Source: a virus
Length of the DNA stretch: 64,000 nucleotides
Reading direction: 5' to 3' (one strand)
IMG/VR virus record: IMGVR_UViG_3300005617_000028
Span: 1-64,000 of that record
Below, one piece after another: positions 25,471-33,533 of this stretch. The first letter of the stretch is position 1. Every line of letters starts with the position of its first letter. Under the pieces are notes generated by a model. The model saw only the letters and a program-made list of their open reading frames with translations. It had not been told where the DNA came from and did not search any database. The translations under genes and the position numbers were made by a program.

Positions 25471-26127
25471 ATGGCCGTGTCACTCATCGTCGACCCCACC
25501 AGCATCCGTGACATCGCCCCCGACGTGCTGGACGACGACCAGCGCCTGCGGATCCTGCCCGCCTCCTACTGGGCGACCACAACCACCACGGAGCGGGCCC
25601 TGTTCGGCCACCGCCAGGGCCTCTACAGCTTCCCCACCGTAGAGTTGGTTGACCACGTGCGGGCCCTCATCGGCGGCCGCAGCGCCATCGAAATCGGAGC
25701 CGGGCACGGCGCGCTGGCACAGGCGCTGGACATCCCGGCGACCGACAGCCACCAGCAGAACAAGAGCCCCTACCGCGAGCTGTACGAGAAGACCGGTCAG
25801 CCCACCGTCCGGTACGGTCCGCACGTCGTCGACCTGGACGCCGCCGCCGCGGTACGTCACCACAAGCCCCAGGTGGTGATCGGCTGCTGGGTCACCCACC
25901 GGTACGACCCCGAGCGCCATTTCGCCGGCGGCAACGAAGCCGGTGTCGACGAGGAGGACATCCTCGACCACTGTGAAACCTATGTGGTCGTCGGCAACGA
26001 CACCGTCCACAAGTGGAAAGCGATCTGGGGCCGCCCGCACCACATCGAACACCCGCGGTTCCTGTACTCCCGCGCCCGTGATGTCACCGCTGACTTCATC
26101 GCCACCTGGGCGGGTACCGGCCCATGA
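25471..26127 (+). CDS. SAM-dependent methyltransferase-like protein
   Basis: ATG 25471 after GGGAGGAGG gives 218 residues. Motif I is AIEIGAGHGALAQAL (about 70-84), the glycine-rich SAM loop; an acidic residue follows at ATDSH, and VVIGCWVTHRY could be motif IV, although it lacks a standard DPPY or NPPF. A DNA target is therefore not supported by the sequence; a small-molecule or protein substrate is equally likely. The stop overlaps the next start. Confidence 0.6.
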   Translation: MAVSLIVDPTSIRDIAPDVLDDDQRLRILPASYWATTTTTERALFGHRQGLYSFPTVELVDHVRALIGGRSAIEIGAGHGALAQALDIPATDSHQQNKSPYRELYEKTGQPTVRYGPHVVDLDAAAAVRHHKPQVVIGCWVTHRYDPERHFAGGNEAGVDEEDILDHCETYVVVGNDTVHKWKAIWGRPHHIEHPRFLYSRARDVTADFIATWAGTGP

Positions 26128-26411
26128 TCTACGCGCTGCTGCGGGGCGGCACGGAAACACTGATGGTGCTGGCCGAAGACCGCGCGGACGACCAGTTCGG
26201 TCCCTACCAGGAGCTGGCGCCCGCGCTGCTGAAAGACCATCCACCGGAGCGGGTCACCTGGTTCGCGCAACACCCCAGCGGAGAACCGGTGGTGGTGGTG
26301 CCCCCGGAATTCATCACCGCGCTGCTGGAGGGTCGGGCCAATGATGCGGCGAACCTACTCCTCGACGTGATGAAAAGCCGGGGCGCCGCATGCGCGACTG
26401 AAGCCGTTTAG
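26124..26411 (+). CDS. Hypothetical protein
   Basis: This 95-residue protein, coupled to the methyltransferase-like gene by ATGA, has mixed helices and strands (YALLRGGTETLMVLAEDRAD, EPVVVVPPEFITALLEG) and no conserved motif that I recognise. The strict coupling suggests a partner protein of that gene. It ends at the start of a tandem repeat. Confidence 0.55.
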   Translation: MIYALLRGGTETLMVLAEDRADDQFGPYQELAPALLKDHPPERVTWFAQHPSGEPVVVVPPEFITALLEGRANDAANLLLDVMKSRGAACATEAV

Positions 26412-26458
26412 AGCGGTTTTAGAGTAAGGCTCTGGAGCGGCTTTACAGTAGGTTGAGA
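26411..26458 (+). repeat. Two tandem 24-bp direct repeats upstream of a gene
   Basis: GAGCGGTTTTAGAGTAAGG (26411) and GAGCGGCTTTACAGTAGGT (26435) begin exactly 24 bases apart and agree at 15 of 19 positions. Each contains a TANNNT-like box. They lie 30-75 bases before the start at 26488, so a tandem activator/repressor site or twin promoter is likely. Confidence 0.5.
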
Positions 26459-26487
26459 GTACGGCGGACAGCGGGGGAGGACTGCGG

Positions 26488-27261
26488 ATGCAACACGACG
26501 TCCGCATCACCATCACCGAAAACCTGTGTGCCTGCTCCTGTCCATTCTCCGCGCACGCCCAATTCGGCGGACCCTGCCGGCGCCACCGCGACTGCACCCA
26601 TTGGCGGGAACCGCGCGCCCGGCTGGACGCCCTGCTGGACCGCGAAATCCAGGAGCTGTCCGACTTCGGCGACCAGGTCCGGCCGCGGCTGAGCACAGCC
26701 GATACCGAGGTCCTGATGTCCATGTTGGAGCGTCTGGCGCGGGACCTGGACGCCGCCGGTGATGACAAGCCCAGCCTGTTCGTGGCGTACCCGCTCCTGC
26801 CGGCCTGGTTGGACAGCTACGTCGTGGCGCGCGGAGCCTGGCGCCGGCACTTCTACGGCACCAGCCCGTTCGTGGGCATCGACTTCGTGGAGCTGGCGGT
26901 ACCCCGACGACGGTGGCGGGCGGAACCCCGCACCGCCTGGGCCCGACTGTCCACAACAGACACCCGTCAGCTGCGGCGACAGGTGCACCATCACCACAAG
27001 CCGGGCACCCCTTGCGGGCTCGTCTACGCCGACGTCCAACCCGCCGACGCGGCCGGACACATGGTCTTCTGCGTCGACCTGGACCAACGCCAGTACCTGA
27101 CCCGGGGGCGGTCCGCCCATCGGCAGGTGCAGACCCCGCAGCGCCTGGCCGAACCCGCCACCGGTGGGCCCCACGTAGGCGGGTTCACCCTGGCCCACGC
27201 CCAACACGAGCCCTGGTCGAAAGCCCTGTCCGCGATGGTGAAAACGGTGATCACGCAATGA
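26488..27261 (+). CDS. Hypothetical protein with Cys/His-rich N-terminus
   Basis: ATG 26488 follows GGGGGAGGA, giving 257 residues. Residues 13-40 are Cys/His-rich (CACSCPF ... CRRHRDCTHW), consistent with a zinc site; 45-100 are helical and charged; the rest is an alpha/beta domain with HHHHK in the middle (about 170) and no recognised active site. A dedicated upstream tandem repeat suggests it is separately regulated. Confidence 0.6.
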   Translation: MQHDVRITITENLCACSCPFSAHAQFGGPCRRHRDCTHWREPRARLDALLDREIQELSDFGDQVRPRLSTADTEVLMSMLERLARDLDAAGDDKPSLFVAYPLLPAWLDSYVVARGAWRRHFYGTSPFVGIDFVELAVPRRRWRAEPRTAWARLSTTDTRQLRRQVHHHHKPGTPCGLVYADVQPADAAGHMVFCVDLDQRQYLTRGRSAHRQVQTPQRLAEPATGGPHVGGFTLAHAQHEPWSKALSAMVKTVITQ

Positions 27262-27271
27262 ACGCACGGCG

Positions 27272-27817
27272 ATGAGCGCGGCCGCCGCGGTTCCGCGGCC
27301 ATGGGTGTTCGACTTCAGCACTCCCGACGTGCGCCTACCACCGCGCAAGGCGCCCCTGGCACCCCCGCCGGACCGGGTGATCGGCTTCAGCGGAGCCCGG
27401 CTGATCAGCCCCGCCATGCGCAAATTCATCGTCGACTCGGTCAGCCACATGGTGGACCCCGACATCGGGTTCGTCACCGGTGCTGCCAACGGCAGCGACG
27501 CGCTCATCGGCCGGACACTGGCCCGGCTGTATCCCCAGATCCCACACATGGTCCTGGTTCCGGCCGACCGTAGCCAGGTGGACCCATGGTGGACGACCCA
27601 GCAGATCCCTATTTCCACCGTCGTCAAATACATGCCAGACGGCAGCACCTTCGCCGACCGCAACCGGGCCATCGTCGAAAACAGCCAGCAGCTCTGGGCC
27701 TACCCGCTGTGGCCTGAACACCACCCGCGGTCGCGACGCTCCGGTACCTGGCAGACAGTCCGGATAGCCCGGGTCTCCCACCGCGAGGTCATCACACACG
27801 TGCTGTCCGGCCTGTGA
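27272..27817 (+). CDS. SLOG-domain nucleotide-binding protein
   Basis: This 181-residue protein has VIGFSGARLIS (about 36-46), then GFVTGAANGSDALIGRTL and a later FADRNRAIVENSQQLWAYPL. The glycine-rich loop after strand 1 and the DRN-x-N motif are the marks of SLOG/YspA-like Rossmann proteins, which bind nucleotides or nucleotide-derived signals and often occur in phage-defence loci. The partner here is unknown. It starts at ATG 27272 shortly after the previous gene. Confidence 0.65.
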   Translation: MSAAAAVPRPWVFDFSTPDVRLPPRKAPLAPPPDRVIGFSGARLISPAMRKFIVDSVSHMVDPDIGFVTGAANGSDALIGRTLARLYPQIPHMVLVPADRSQVDPWWTTQQIPISTVVKYMPDGSTFADRNRAIVENSQQLWAYPLWPEHHPRSRRSGTWQTVRIARVSHREVITHVLSGL

Positions 27818-27854
27818 TGACCTTGCGGGGGAGGTCAACTCCGGTCACCACGAC

Positions 27855-27860
27855 TAGCCT
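27855..27860 (+). promoter_or_regulatory. -10-like TAGCCT box
   Basis: TAGCCT lies 32 bases before the start at 27893 in a short gene-free stretch. The same hexamer precedes starts at 20038 and 43364. No convincing -35 is visible, which is common for actinobacterial promoters. Confidence 0.4.
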
Positions 27861-27892
27861 GGCCCCATCCACGATGGGAAGAGGCCCCCGCG

Positions 27893-28162
27893 ATGACCGA
27901 GCGCGAAGATCAAGCAGCCGCCCGAAGAGCCGCCAGGAAAGCCGAACGGGACCGGGTGGCCGCGGAGGCCCGGGCCGCCTACATCAGGGAGACGGTGGAC
28001 GCTTTCCCACCACCCAGTCCGGAGCTGCTGGAGACGATCCGTGTTCTGATCCGCCCCGGTGTGATCGCTGCCCAGAAGGCCGCACTGGAGAAGGCCCGTG
28101 CCGAGCAGACGGCATCGTCTGGAGAACCGGATTCCAGCGGCGACCCGGTGAACAACGAATAA
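27893..28162 (+). CDS. Charged coiled-coil hypothetical protein
   Basis: An 89-residue protein with a highly charged Ala/Arg/Glu helix (residues 5-40) and a second helix (55-75), ending in a Ser/Asp tail. ATG 27893 follows AAGAGG. It looks like a coiled-coil adaptor or DNA mimic-like small protein; no family is recognised. Confidence 0.55.
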   Translation: MTEREDQAAARRAARKAERDRVAAEARAAYIRETVDAFPPPSPELLETIRVLIRPGVIAAQKAALEKARAEQTASSGEPDSSGDPVNNE

Positions 28163-28208
28163 GAGCGACTGTCATTTGACGGTGGCAGTCATAGGAAAGG
28201 GGGCTGGC

Positions 28209-28451
28209 ATGCTGTCATGGGCGAAGGCTGGTGTCTGCGAGGTGTGTACCGGCGATGCCCGGTGGCGCCTGGAGCGCCTGGGCGACGTGGTCCTGGGCTG
28301 GGCCTGTGACAAGGATCTGTCGGCCGTCGCCAGCCGGCTGCAACGTGACTGGGAAACCACCGCGCTGGTCGTCACCAAGTCCGGGCCCCGCCACGAACCA
28401 GTCGACATCGGCGCCGCCCTGGACCGGATCCCCCCGGAGCCCGACCAATGA
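28209..28451 (+). CDS. Small Cys-knuckle hypothetical protein
   Basis: ATG 28209 is chosen over the upstream TTG because GGAAAGGGGG sits at a suitable distance. Of 80 residues, the N-terminal VCEVCTGDARW and a later CDKD supply three cysteines. The remainder is helical with a Pro-rich end. Its role is unknown. Confidence 0.55.
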   Translation: MLSWAKAGVCEVCTGDARWRLERLGDVVLGWACDKDLSAVASRLQRDWETTALVVTKSGPRHEPVDIGAALDRIPPEPDQ

Positions 28452-28524
28452 GCCAGCCAGGCATTCAGCAGACACACTGTTAGCGTGGGTCTGACACAGG
28501 ACATGTGGCTGGAGTTGTAGGGAC

Positions 28525-28782
28525 GTGCCCGTGAGCGAACTACCTGAGCTTCCTGAGTGGGCTCAGCGCCTGCACACCGTACTCAACCGCTCAGGGCATT
28601 CGGCTGACGCCCTGCTGGCCGACAACGGTCTTTTGTGCGGTGCGGACTGGCTGACCGCGGCGCTGGACGGCACGGTCAAACCCACGGTGTCTCAGCTCGC
28701 GGTTGTGTCCGCTGTCTGCGAGGTGCCCCTTGCCGTCCTCGTTGGCCTCCGCCCGCTGACGGACATCGAGCCCGACCGGTGA
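28525..28782 (+). CDS. Small XRE-like HTH protein
   Basis: This 85-residue protein (GTG 28525) ends in a segment like the second half of an XRE helix-turn-helix: WLTAALDGTVKPTVSQLAVV followed by CEVPLAVLVG. The N-terminus WAQRLHTVLNRSG resembles helix 1. It may be a compact DNA-binding regulator. A TTAGCGT stretch about 40 bases upstream could be its -10. The next start overlaps its stop. Confidence 0.55.
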   Translation: MPVSELPELPEWAQRLHTVLNRSGHSADALLADNGLLCGADWLTAALDGTVKPTVSQLAVVSAVCEVPLAVLVGLRPLTDIEPDR

Positions 28783-29045
28783 GCGCCCAACCAACGGGGG
28801 ACGTCATCCTGGTCGACCAGATCGAACCTGGCGTCACACCCGACTACTGCGTGCACGGGCGGGTGCCATGTATCCGCTGCGGGGAGTGGTGCTGGTTGGG
28901 TAACCGCAGCCATGACGTGGTGGTCAGCGGCCGGGCACATCCCATGTGTATGTCGTGCGCCCGCCGGCTCATCCCACCCAGCGCTGTCGGCGCCCGGGCC
29001 GGCAACGTTGGCGACCACCGACGGGCCGACGGCCCGCACACCTGA
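28779..29045 (+). CDS. Small zinc-finger-like protein
   Basis: This 88-residue protein starts at GTG 28779, overlapping the previous stop. It has CVHGRVPCIRCGEWC near residue 25 and CMSC near residue 60, six cysteines arranged as two knuckles. That supports a structural zinc site. The C-terminus is disordered. It is one of several such small Cys-rich proteins in the window. Confidence 0.6.
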   Translation: MSAQPTGDVILVDQIEPGVTPDYCVHGRVPCIRCGEWCWLGNRSHDVVVSGRAHPMCMSCARRLIPPSAVGARAGNVGDHRRADGPHT

Positions 29046-29090
29046 CGAAAAGCCCTAAAACCGGGTGCCACGCCCACTAAGCTCGCGATC

Positions 29091-29654
29091 ATGCTCCTGT
29101 CGGACACGGACCTCGTGCAGGCGATGCACACCGGCGAGCTGGGCCTGTCTCCGTACCATCCCGACCAGATGCAGCCGGCCAGCTACGACCTGCTGCTCAG
29201 CGACGCCTTCCGCAGCTACCGGATGCCCGCCGGCACGCTGCTGGACCCACGGCAGGACCAGGAACCGCTCACCGAACTGCTCATGGTTTCGGAGGGTCAG
29301 AACATCATCCTGCCGCCGCACGGGTTCATGCTCGGCTGCACCGTGGACTCGGTCAGCCTCGGATCCGGCCTGGCCGCCCGTTTCGAAGGCAAATCCAGCC
29401 TGGGCCGGCTCGGCCTGATGACCCACTCCACCGCAGGCTTCATCGACCCCGGCTTCCACGGTCAGATCACCCTGGAACTGTGCAACGCCTCCGGCCTACC
29501 GATCGCGCTCTGGCCCGGCATGAGGATCGGCCAGCTGTGCGTGCTGCGGCTGTCCTCGCCCTGCACCCGCCTGTACGGCTCACCCGGGCTCGGTTCGCGG
29601 TACCAGGGCAACCAGGGCCCGGCCGCTAGCCGGTCCAGCCTGGGCCCCTCCTGA
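29091..29654 (+). CDS. dcd: dCTP deaminase
   Basis: This 187-residue protein is close to standard Dcd length. The start MLLSDTDLVQAM and QPASYDLLL match the family; EGKSSLGRLGL, HSTAGFIDPGFHGQITLEL and PGMRIGQLCVLRL are the conserved trimer and active-site segments. It converts dCTP to dUTP (or, in the bifunctional type, to dUMP), feeding dTTP synthesis; the bifunctional question cannot be settled by eye. A TAAGCT box ends exactly 7 bases before ATG, so the mRNA is probably leaderless. Confidence 0.9.
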   Translation: MLLSDTDLVQAMHTGELGLSPYHPDQMQPASYDLLLSDAFRSYRMPAGTLLDPRQDQEPLTELLMVSEGQNIILPPHGFMLGCTVDSVSLGSGLAARFEGKSSLGRLGLMTHSTAGFIDPGFHGQITLELCNASGLPIALWPGMRIGQLCVLRLSSPCTRLYGSPGLGSRYQGNQGPAASRSSLGPS

Positions 29655-29731
29655 CCGCGAAGGCGACCACGTCGGCACCGGTGATCTCCTCGCCCCGTAG
29701 GCCACGCGCATTCTAGACGCAGTCCAGCCCC

Positions 29732-29760
29732 TGACGTACAGTTTCTTGTACGGGTAGGCG
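29732..29760 (+). promoter_or_regulatory. Operator/promoter of the yefM-yoeB pair
   Basis: CGTACA (29735-29740) and TGTACG (29747-29752) form a perfect inverted repeat with a 6-base spacer. The E. coli YefM operator is built on TGTACA cores, which these arms resemble. TGACG just before and TAGGCG after (29755-29760) could be -35 and -10, placing the palindrome inside the promoter as expected for autoregulation. Confidence 0.6.
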
Positions 29761-29777
29761 AGGGGAGCTGCGAGCCG

Positions 29778-30035
29778 ATGCGCACGATGACCTACAGCGA
29801 ATCACGGGCTCACTACGCCGATGTGCTCAACCGGGTGGTCGACGACGCGGAAGAGGTCGTCATCACACGTGCAGGCCGCGAGCCCGTGGTCATCGTGTCG
29901 CTGGCCGACTACCAGCGCCTGAAGGAAACCGCCCACCTGCTGCGTAGCCCCGCCAACGCGCGACGGCTGTTCGCGGCCATCGACCAGCTGGAGGCCGGTG
30001 AAGGCAGCGTGCACGAGCTGCTTGACACGGAATGA
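29778..30035 (+). CDS. yefM: YefM-like antitoxin
   Basis: This 85-residue protein begins MRTMTYSESRAHYADVLNRV, the Phd/YefM dimerisation and DNA-binding fold, continues with VVITRAGREPVVIVSLADYQ and LLRSPANARRLF, and ends in an acidic tail that would occupy the toxin. It is autoregulated in known systems through an upstream palindrome, which is present here. The stop overlaps the toxin start (ATGA). Confidence 0.88.
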   Translation: MRTMTYSESRAHYADVLNRVVDDAEEVVITRAGREPVVIVSLADYQRLKETAHLLRSPANARRLFAAIDQLEAGEGSVHELLDTE

Positions 30036-30286
30036 AGATCACCTTCGCGACGCAGGCGTGGGAGGACTACCTCTGGTGGCAAACGCAGGACCGCGCCATG
30101 CTCCGCCGGATCAACACCCTGATCGCGGACATCGCCCGCAACGGCCACACCGGCATCGGCAAACCGGAGCCGCTGGCCCACGCCCTGCAGGGCTACTGGT
30201 CGCGGCGGATCAACGATGAGCACCGGCTGGTCTACAAGGTGACCACCGATGAGGTGTGGATAGCCCAGTGCCGCTACCACTACTAG
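30032..30286 (+). CDS. yoeB: YoeB-like ribosome-dependent mRNA interferase
   Basis: This 84-residue toxin matches the Txe/YoeB family: WEDYLWWQTQDRAMLRRIN, then GIGKPEPL, the GYWSRRINDEHRLVYKV core and the C-terminal CRYHY. In YoeB the core Glu/Arg and terminal His/Tyr act in A-site mRNA cleavage, and all are present, so it is likely active. On a phage or island the pair could stabilise the element or block superinfecting phage (inference). Confidence 0.9.
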   Translation: MKITFATQAWEDYLWWQTQDRAMLRRINTLIADIARNGHTGIGKPEPLAHALQGYWSRRINDEHRLVYKVTTDEVWIAQCRYHY

Positions 30287-30348
30287 GCCCCCGCTAGACG
30301 CAGGTCAACAACGCACATCGCCCCAGGTAGTCGACCGTTGAACCAGTT

Positions 30349-30921
30349 GTGATCATCCTTGACGACGACGAAGCCCTGGACATGATCGGCACCTGTGGTG
30401 GCGCCGGCTTCGGCGCATCCGAGCCCGGGGCGATGGTCAACTACCTGACCCTGGTCCGGGAGGGCCACAACTCCGTGCTGGGCGTACCGGAGAAACGGAC
30501 CTGGATCTACGCGATCCTGCCGTCCGGCGCCAACCCCCGGGAGGTGGAGCAGTTCATCGCCGCGAGCATCCTGAAGGCCGTCAACGAGCCACATTCGGAT
30601 CCGGCGCCGCTGCTGCTCGCCGTGTTCCAGATGGAGATCATGCACATCCACAAGGCCGATGTGGCTGACGAGGTCCAGGAGAACCGGGCCCGGCTGCTGC
30701 GCGCCCAGGGCCAGCTGGCCCAGCACGAGAAGGCGGCCGAAGTCACCCGCCTGTACGCGGTAGCCGACGATGGCCGGCGGTGGACCGGCCAGCACTGGCT
30801 GACCGGCCCCCGCGCCGGCGAGATGGACGGTCCCACCCGGGTGGGACCCCTCGACCGGGTCCAACTCGACGACTGGGTGTTCGCCCGCCTGCTCCGCCAC
30901 GTGATCGGGCTGCACTGGTGA
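30349..30921 (+). CDS. Hypothetical protein
   Basis: GTG 30349 starts a 190-residue protein with an acidic N-terminus (IILDDDEALDMIG), a central helical part (VADEVQENRARLLRAQGQLAQ, about 110-135) and a beta-rich end rich in Trp/Gly. No catalytic signature is seen. It follows the toxin gene by 60 bases and is coupled to the next gene by GTGA. Confidence 0.55.
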   Translation: MIILDDDEALDMIGTCGGAGFGASEPGAMVNYLTLVREGHNSVLGVPEKRTWIYAILPSGANPREVEQFIAASILKAVNEPHSDPAPLLLAVFQMEIMHIHKADVADEVQENRARLLRAQGQLAQHEKAAEVTRLYAVADDGRRWTGQHWLTGPRAGEMDGPTRVGPLDRVQLDDWVFARLLRHVIGLHW

Positions 30922-31397
30922 GTGCCGACGAGCCCCACCGGGTGGAGATGTACGCCGACGCGGTGATGGCCTGCGCTGAACTGGTCGGCCACAGCGGCGC
31001 GACCACCTTCGAGATCGGCTACCTGCACGACGACGTACCGTCCGAGAAGGCCGCCTGGTACGCCCACGCCCTCTTCAAAGGAACACGGGTCATCGCCCAG
31101 GACCACACGTCACCGACCGCCGCCGCGATCGAGCTGGCCGAAAGAATCCTCGCCAACGGCCGCTGCAAGTGTGGCCGGCCGGTCGCGCTATCCGACTGCA
31201 CCGACGGCTGCTGCCGCTGGCACCTGGCCGGGAAGCACTGGGTACCGGGCTGCAACGCGGCGCCCATCACCATGCCCAGCGGCGCCCGCGGCGACCTGGC
31301 CGCCATGCAGACGGTCTACAGCGAGCAGGTGGGCAACCGGGCCCAGCGACGGGCCAAGAAGCGCGAGCAGTGGCCCCGGGCAGGTCCACCGTCGTGA
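30918..31397 (+). CDS. Hypothetical protein with Cys cluster
   Basis: This 159-residue protein starts at GTG 30918 in the preceding stop. Residues 1-70 are an alpha/beta domain (FEIGYLHDDVPSEKAAWYAH). Residues 80-105 carry CKCGRPVALSDCTDGCCRWH, a likely zinc-binding cluster. The end is basic (AQRRAKKREQW), suggesting nucleic acid contact. No family is recognised. Confidence 0.58.
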   Translation: MSADEPHRVEMYADAVMACAELVGHSGATTFEIGYLHDDVPSEKAAWYAHALFKGTRVIAQDHTSPTAAAIELAERILANGRCKCGRPVALSDCTDGCCRWHLAGKHWVPGCNAAPITMPSGARGDLAAMQTVYSEQVGNRAQRRAKKREQWPRAGPPS

Positions 31398-31435
31398 CCC
31401 TTGGCCCGCTGCCGCCGGTACGGCATATTGGGCTC

Positions 31436-31600
31436 ATGGCCAGCGCCCCGGAGGACCCCGCTCGTGCTCAGCTCCGTGCCGAGACGCGGGCGCTGGCGGA
31501 GGACCCCGCCGACCGGGCTGAAATGCGGCGGGTCATGGCCACCATGGACGCGGCACGCTCGACCGATGACAGCTTGACTGAGGTCAACGACCGCTCATGA
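31436..31600 (+). CDS. Small helical protein
   Basis: This 54-residue protein starts at ATG 31436, six bases after a CATATT box, with no Shine-Dalgarno sequence, so its mRNA is probably leaderless. The product is charged and helical with two repeats of the type RAxLRAETRALAEDPADRAEM. It converges on the leftward operon 28 bases further on. Confidence 0.5.
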   Translation: MASAPEDPARAQLRAETRALAEDPADRAEMRRVMATMDAARSTDDSLTEVNDRS

Positions 31601-31628
31601 CGGATGAGCCGTTGATTCGTCTTACGTG

Positions 31629-32363
31629 TCAGCCGACGTTTTCAGCGGCGTCCCGCAGCACCTGAGCGCCCAGCTGCAACTCCGACACCGTGTGGCCCCA
31701 GCGGGGACCGACCTGCGTGGCGTACGCCTCAGCCAGATTCAGCAGTTCAGCCGCTACCGCCGCTCGTGTTTGCTGCCGCACCCGACCGTCCCGCTTCCGA
31801 AGATCAAGAGCCTTCAGAACCTCGCGGGCGGCGGCGCGCCATAACGACTCGGCGCCCGGGCCAGTGGCGCGGAAATGGCGCTGCAGCGTATCCGCCACCA
31901 GCCCCACCTCAACGATGTGGTCGGCGAGGGTCAGCACCTCGCCCAGCAGCTCATCCACTGGTGGTTCGGTTTCGCTCGGCTCCGTCATTCCACCGGCCCG
32001 CTGGTCTGCCTGGTTGGGCACGATGGCCCCCGCTCTGGGCCAGCCGGCAACGAGCGCTTCGCCCTGCTCGCCAGCGTGGCACGTGGTGCCCTTGCCCGCC
32101 GAATAGGCGTAGGACCGCGAACAGAGCAGGCAGAAGATCGGGTAGAAGCCGACCAGGTTCTCCACGCCCAGGGTCATGTTGTCCAAAGCGACCTCTGGGT
32201 CTTCGATGTGGTACACCGCTGCCGTCGACCATAGGTGCTGCTCGCCCGGCGCCCGCGGCCCCAGCCGGGCCGCCAGTTCGCGCATGTCGACCAGCCTGGT
32301 GTCGCTCATGTCGACGTCCTGCTCCGGCCCGACGAACACCTTTGGCTGTTGATCACTGACCAC
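31629..32363 (-). CDS. Hypothetical protein, leftward operon
   Basis: A 244-residue protein. The first half has an H-x-E start (YHIEDPEVALDNM) and a CLLC pair followed by SYAYSAGKGTTCHAGEQGE, possibly one metal site. After about residue 125 a separate helical domain begins at an internal Met (MTEPSETEPPVDELLGEVLT), so a second start inside the gene is possible. A GTG start at 32363 is assumed; ATG at residue 19 is an alternative. Its function is unknown. Confidence 0.5.
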   Translation of the reverse strand: MVSDQQPKVFVGPEQDVDMSDTRLVDMRELAARLGPRAPGEQHLWSTAAVYHIEDPEVALDNMTLGVENLVGFYPIFCLLCSRSYAYSAGKGTTCHAGEQGEALVAGWPRAGAIVPNQADQRAGGMTEPSETEPPVDELLGEVLTLADHIVEVGLVADTLQRHFRATGPGAESLWRAAAREVLKALDLRKRDGRVRQQTRAAVAAELLNLAEAYATQVGPRWGHTVSELQLGAQVLRDAAENVG

Positions 32364-32441
32364 GTTCTCACCCCCCGCACCTGTACCCGGCTTGGTGGAT
32401 CAACGAGTGCCCGGACGGTGGGTCACGGCGCCATCAGTACC

Positions 32442-32816
32442 TCACAAACCAGGGCCCATGACGCGGTCATACTCCGTTGACATTCGCTTCAGCTGTTGGG
32501 CCTCCGCGGCGTCACGAGCCGCGTCCAAGGCGACCAGTACTGGATCTAATGTGTACTCGCCGAGTTTGATGGCTGGGCTGCAGAAGGCACAGGGCCTCGG
32601 GTTAGCTGCCCGGAGTACCGCGAGTGTTGGGGCCGCTTCAATGCGTCGGCGTTCGCTGCGTGGTCCGCGCCGAAGATGGCCACACCCCGTGCGATGCAGC
32701 CGGCCCCGCTCCAACTTGGTGGCGTCGTCACCCATAGCCGCGAGGTAGGTGACCACAATGCCCTCTGGCAGAGAGACGACGATGTTGGTTGGGTCAAACT
32801 GGGGGTTGGGCTTCAT
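32442..32816 (-). CDS. Paralogue B of a CGHL / CxxC protein pair
   Basis: ATG 32816 is chosen because it overlaps the stop of the upstream gene by 4 bases and because the residues before it look non-coding. The 124-residue product has HRTGCGHLRR, then PRPCAFCSPA about 30 residues later, then a helical tail. The upstream gene carries the same order (HRASCGHLHR, DCGSC), so the two are diverged tandem copies and probably bind zinc. Confidence 0.6.
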   Translation of the reverse strand: MKPNPQFDPTNIVVSLPEGIVVTYLAAMGDDATKLERGRLHRTGCGHLRRGPRSERRRIEAAPTLAVLRAANPRPCAFCSPAIKLGEYTLDPVLVALDAARDAAEAQQLKRMSTEYDRVMGPGL

Positions 32817-33358
32817 GATCGAGCGCGGGCGAGTACGGCCGCCACGTCGACACCCGGCTTGCACGACCCGCAGTCCACCGGAGGTCGTCGCCGTCGCAGG
32901 AGCTGCCTGTTTGGTGTCGCGGTGATGTACCAGCATCGGTCAGTGGCCTGACGGCCTGTGTATGACTCAATACGGTGCAGGTGGCCACAGGAGGCGCGAT
33001 GAAACTTAGCGGCCTCAATGACGTTCCCAGGCCCGACCCGGTAGGCCAGACTGACGCCGGTGGGCAGAGGTACGCCCAGCTGTCTCGAAAGCTCCTCTTC
33101 CGGCAGAGGCGCAGCTCCCGCCCAGGGATCGCCTGTTACTAGCTCCCACGCCATGACCAGTGTTTCGTGCCGCAGTACTTCAGTGAGTCCTGCAATGGCG
33201 ATGCCGAGCCCCGCCCCAGGATCGCTGCCAGGCGTGCGGGCCTCCAGCGCCGCCTTGTTGATCGCGTCAACCTCAGAAACCTTGTCTTCAATCGCACGGG
33301 CGAGCCGCTGTATGCCCCCCAGGTGGTGGCCCGTGGTCGGTCGCTTCTCAGTAGCCAT
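32813..33358 (-). CDS. Paralogue A of a CGHL / CxxC protein pair
   Basis: A 181-residue protein from ATG 33358. Residues 10-80 are helical (LARAIEDKVSEVDAINKAAL, LGIAIAGLTEVLRHETLVM); the C-terminal part has FHRASCGHLHRIESYTGRQA and VDCGSCKP, giving paired Cys/His ligands shared with the next gene. TATATA directly abuts the start, hinting at a promoter right at the gene. This is the first gene of the leftward operon next to the tRNA. Confidence 0.6.
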   Translation of the reverse strand: MATEKRPTTGHHLGGIQRLARAIEDKVSEVDAINKAALEARTPGSDPGAGLGIAIAGLTEVLRHETLVMAWELVTGDPWAGAAPLPEEELSRQLGVPLPTGVSLAYRVGPGNVIEAAKFHRASCGHLHRIESYTGRQATDRCWYITATPNRQLLRRRRPPVDCGSCKPGVDVAAVLARARS

Positions 33359-33533
33359 ATATAGGCCGACTGTCGGGAACGGGCGAGATGTCCATAGTTC
33401 ATGATGCTAGACAGCGGGTGATCACTGGCACCATCGGCCAACCGGATGAAGACCCGCAGGTCAAGGCACCTTTCGAGAATATCAAGCCCACAACCGAGGG
33501 TGCGTTGAACACCGGGAGGCCGCTGCCTGATAG

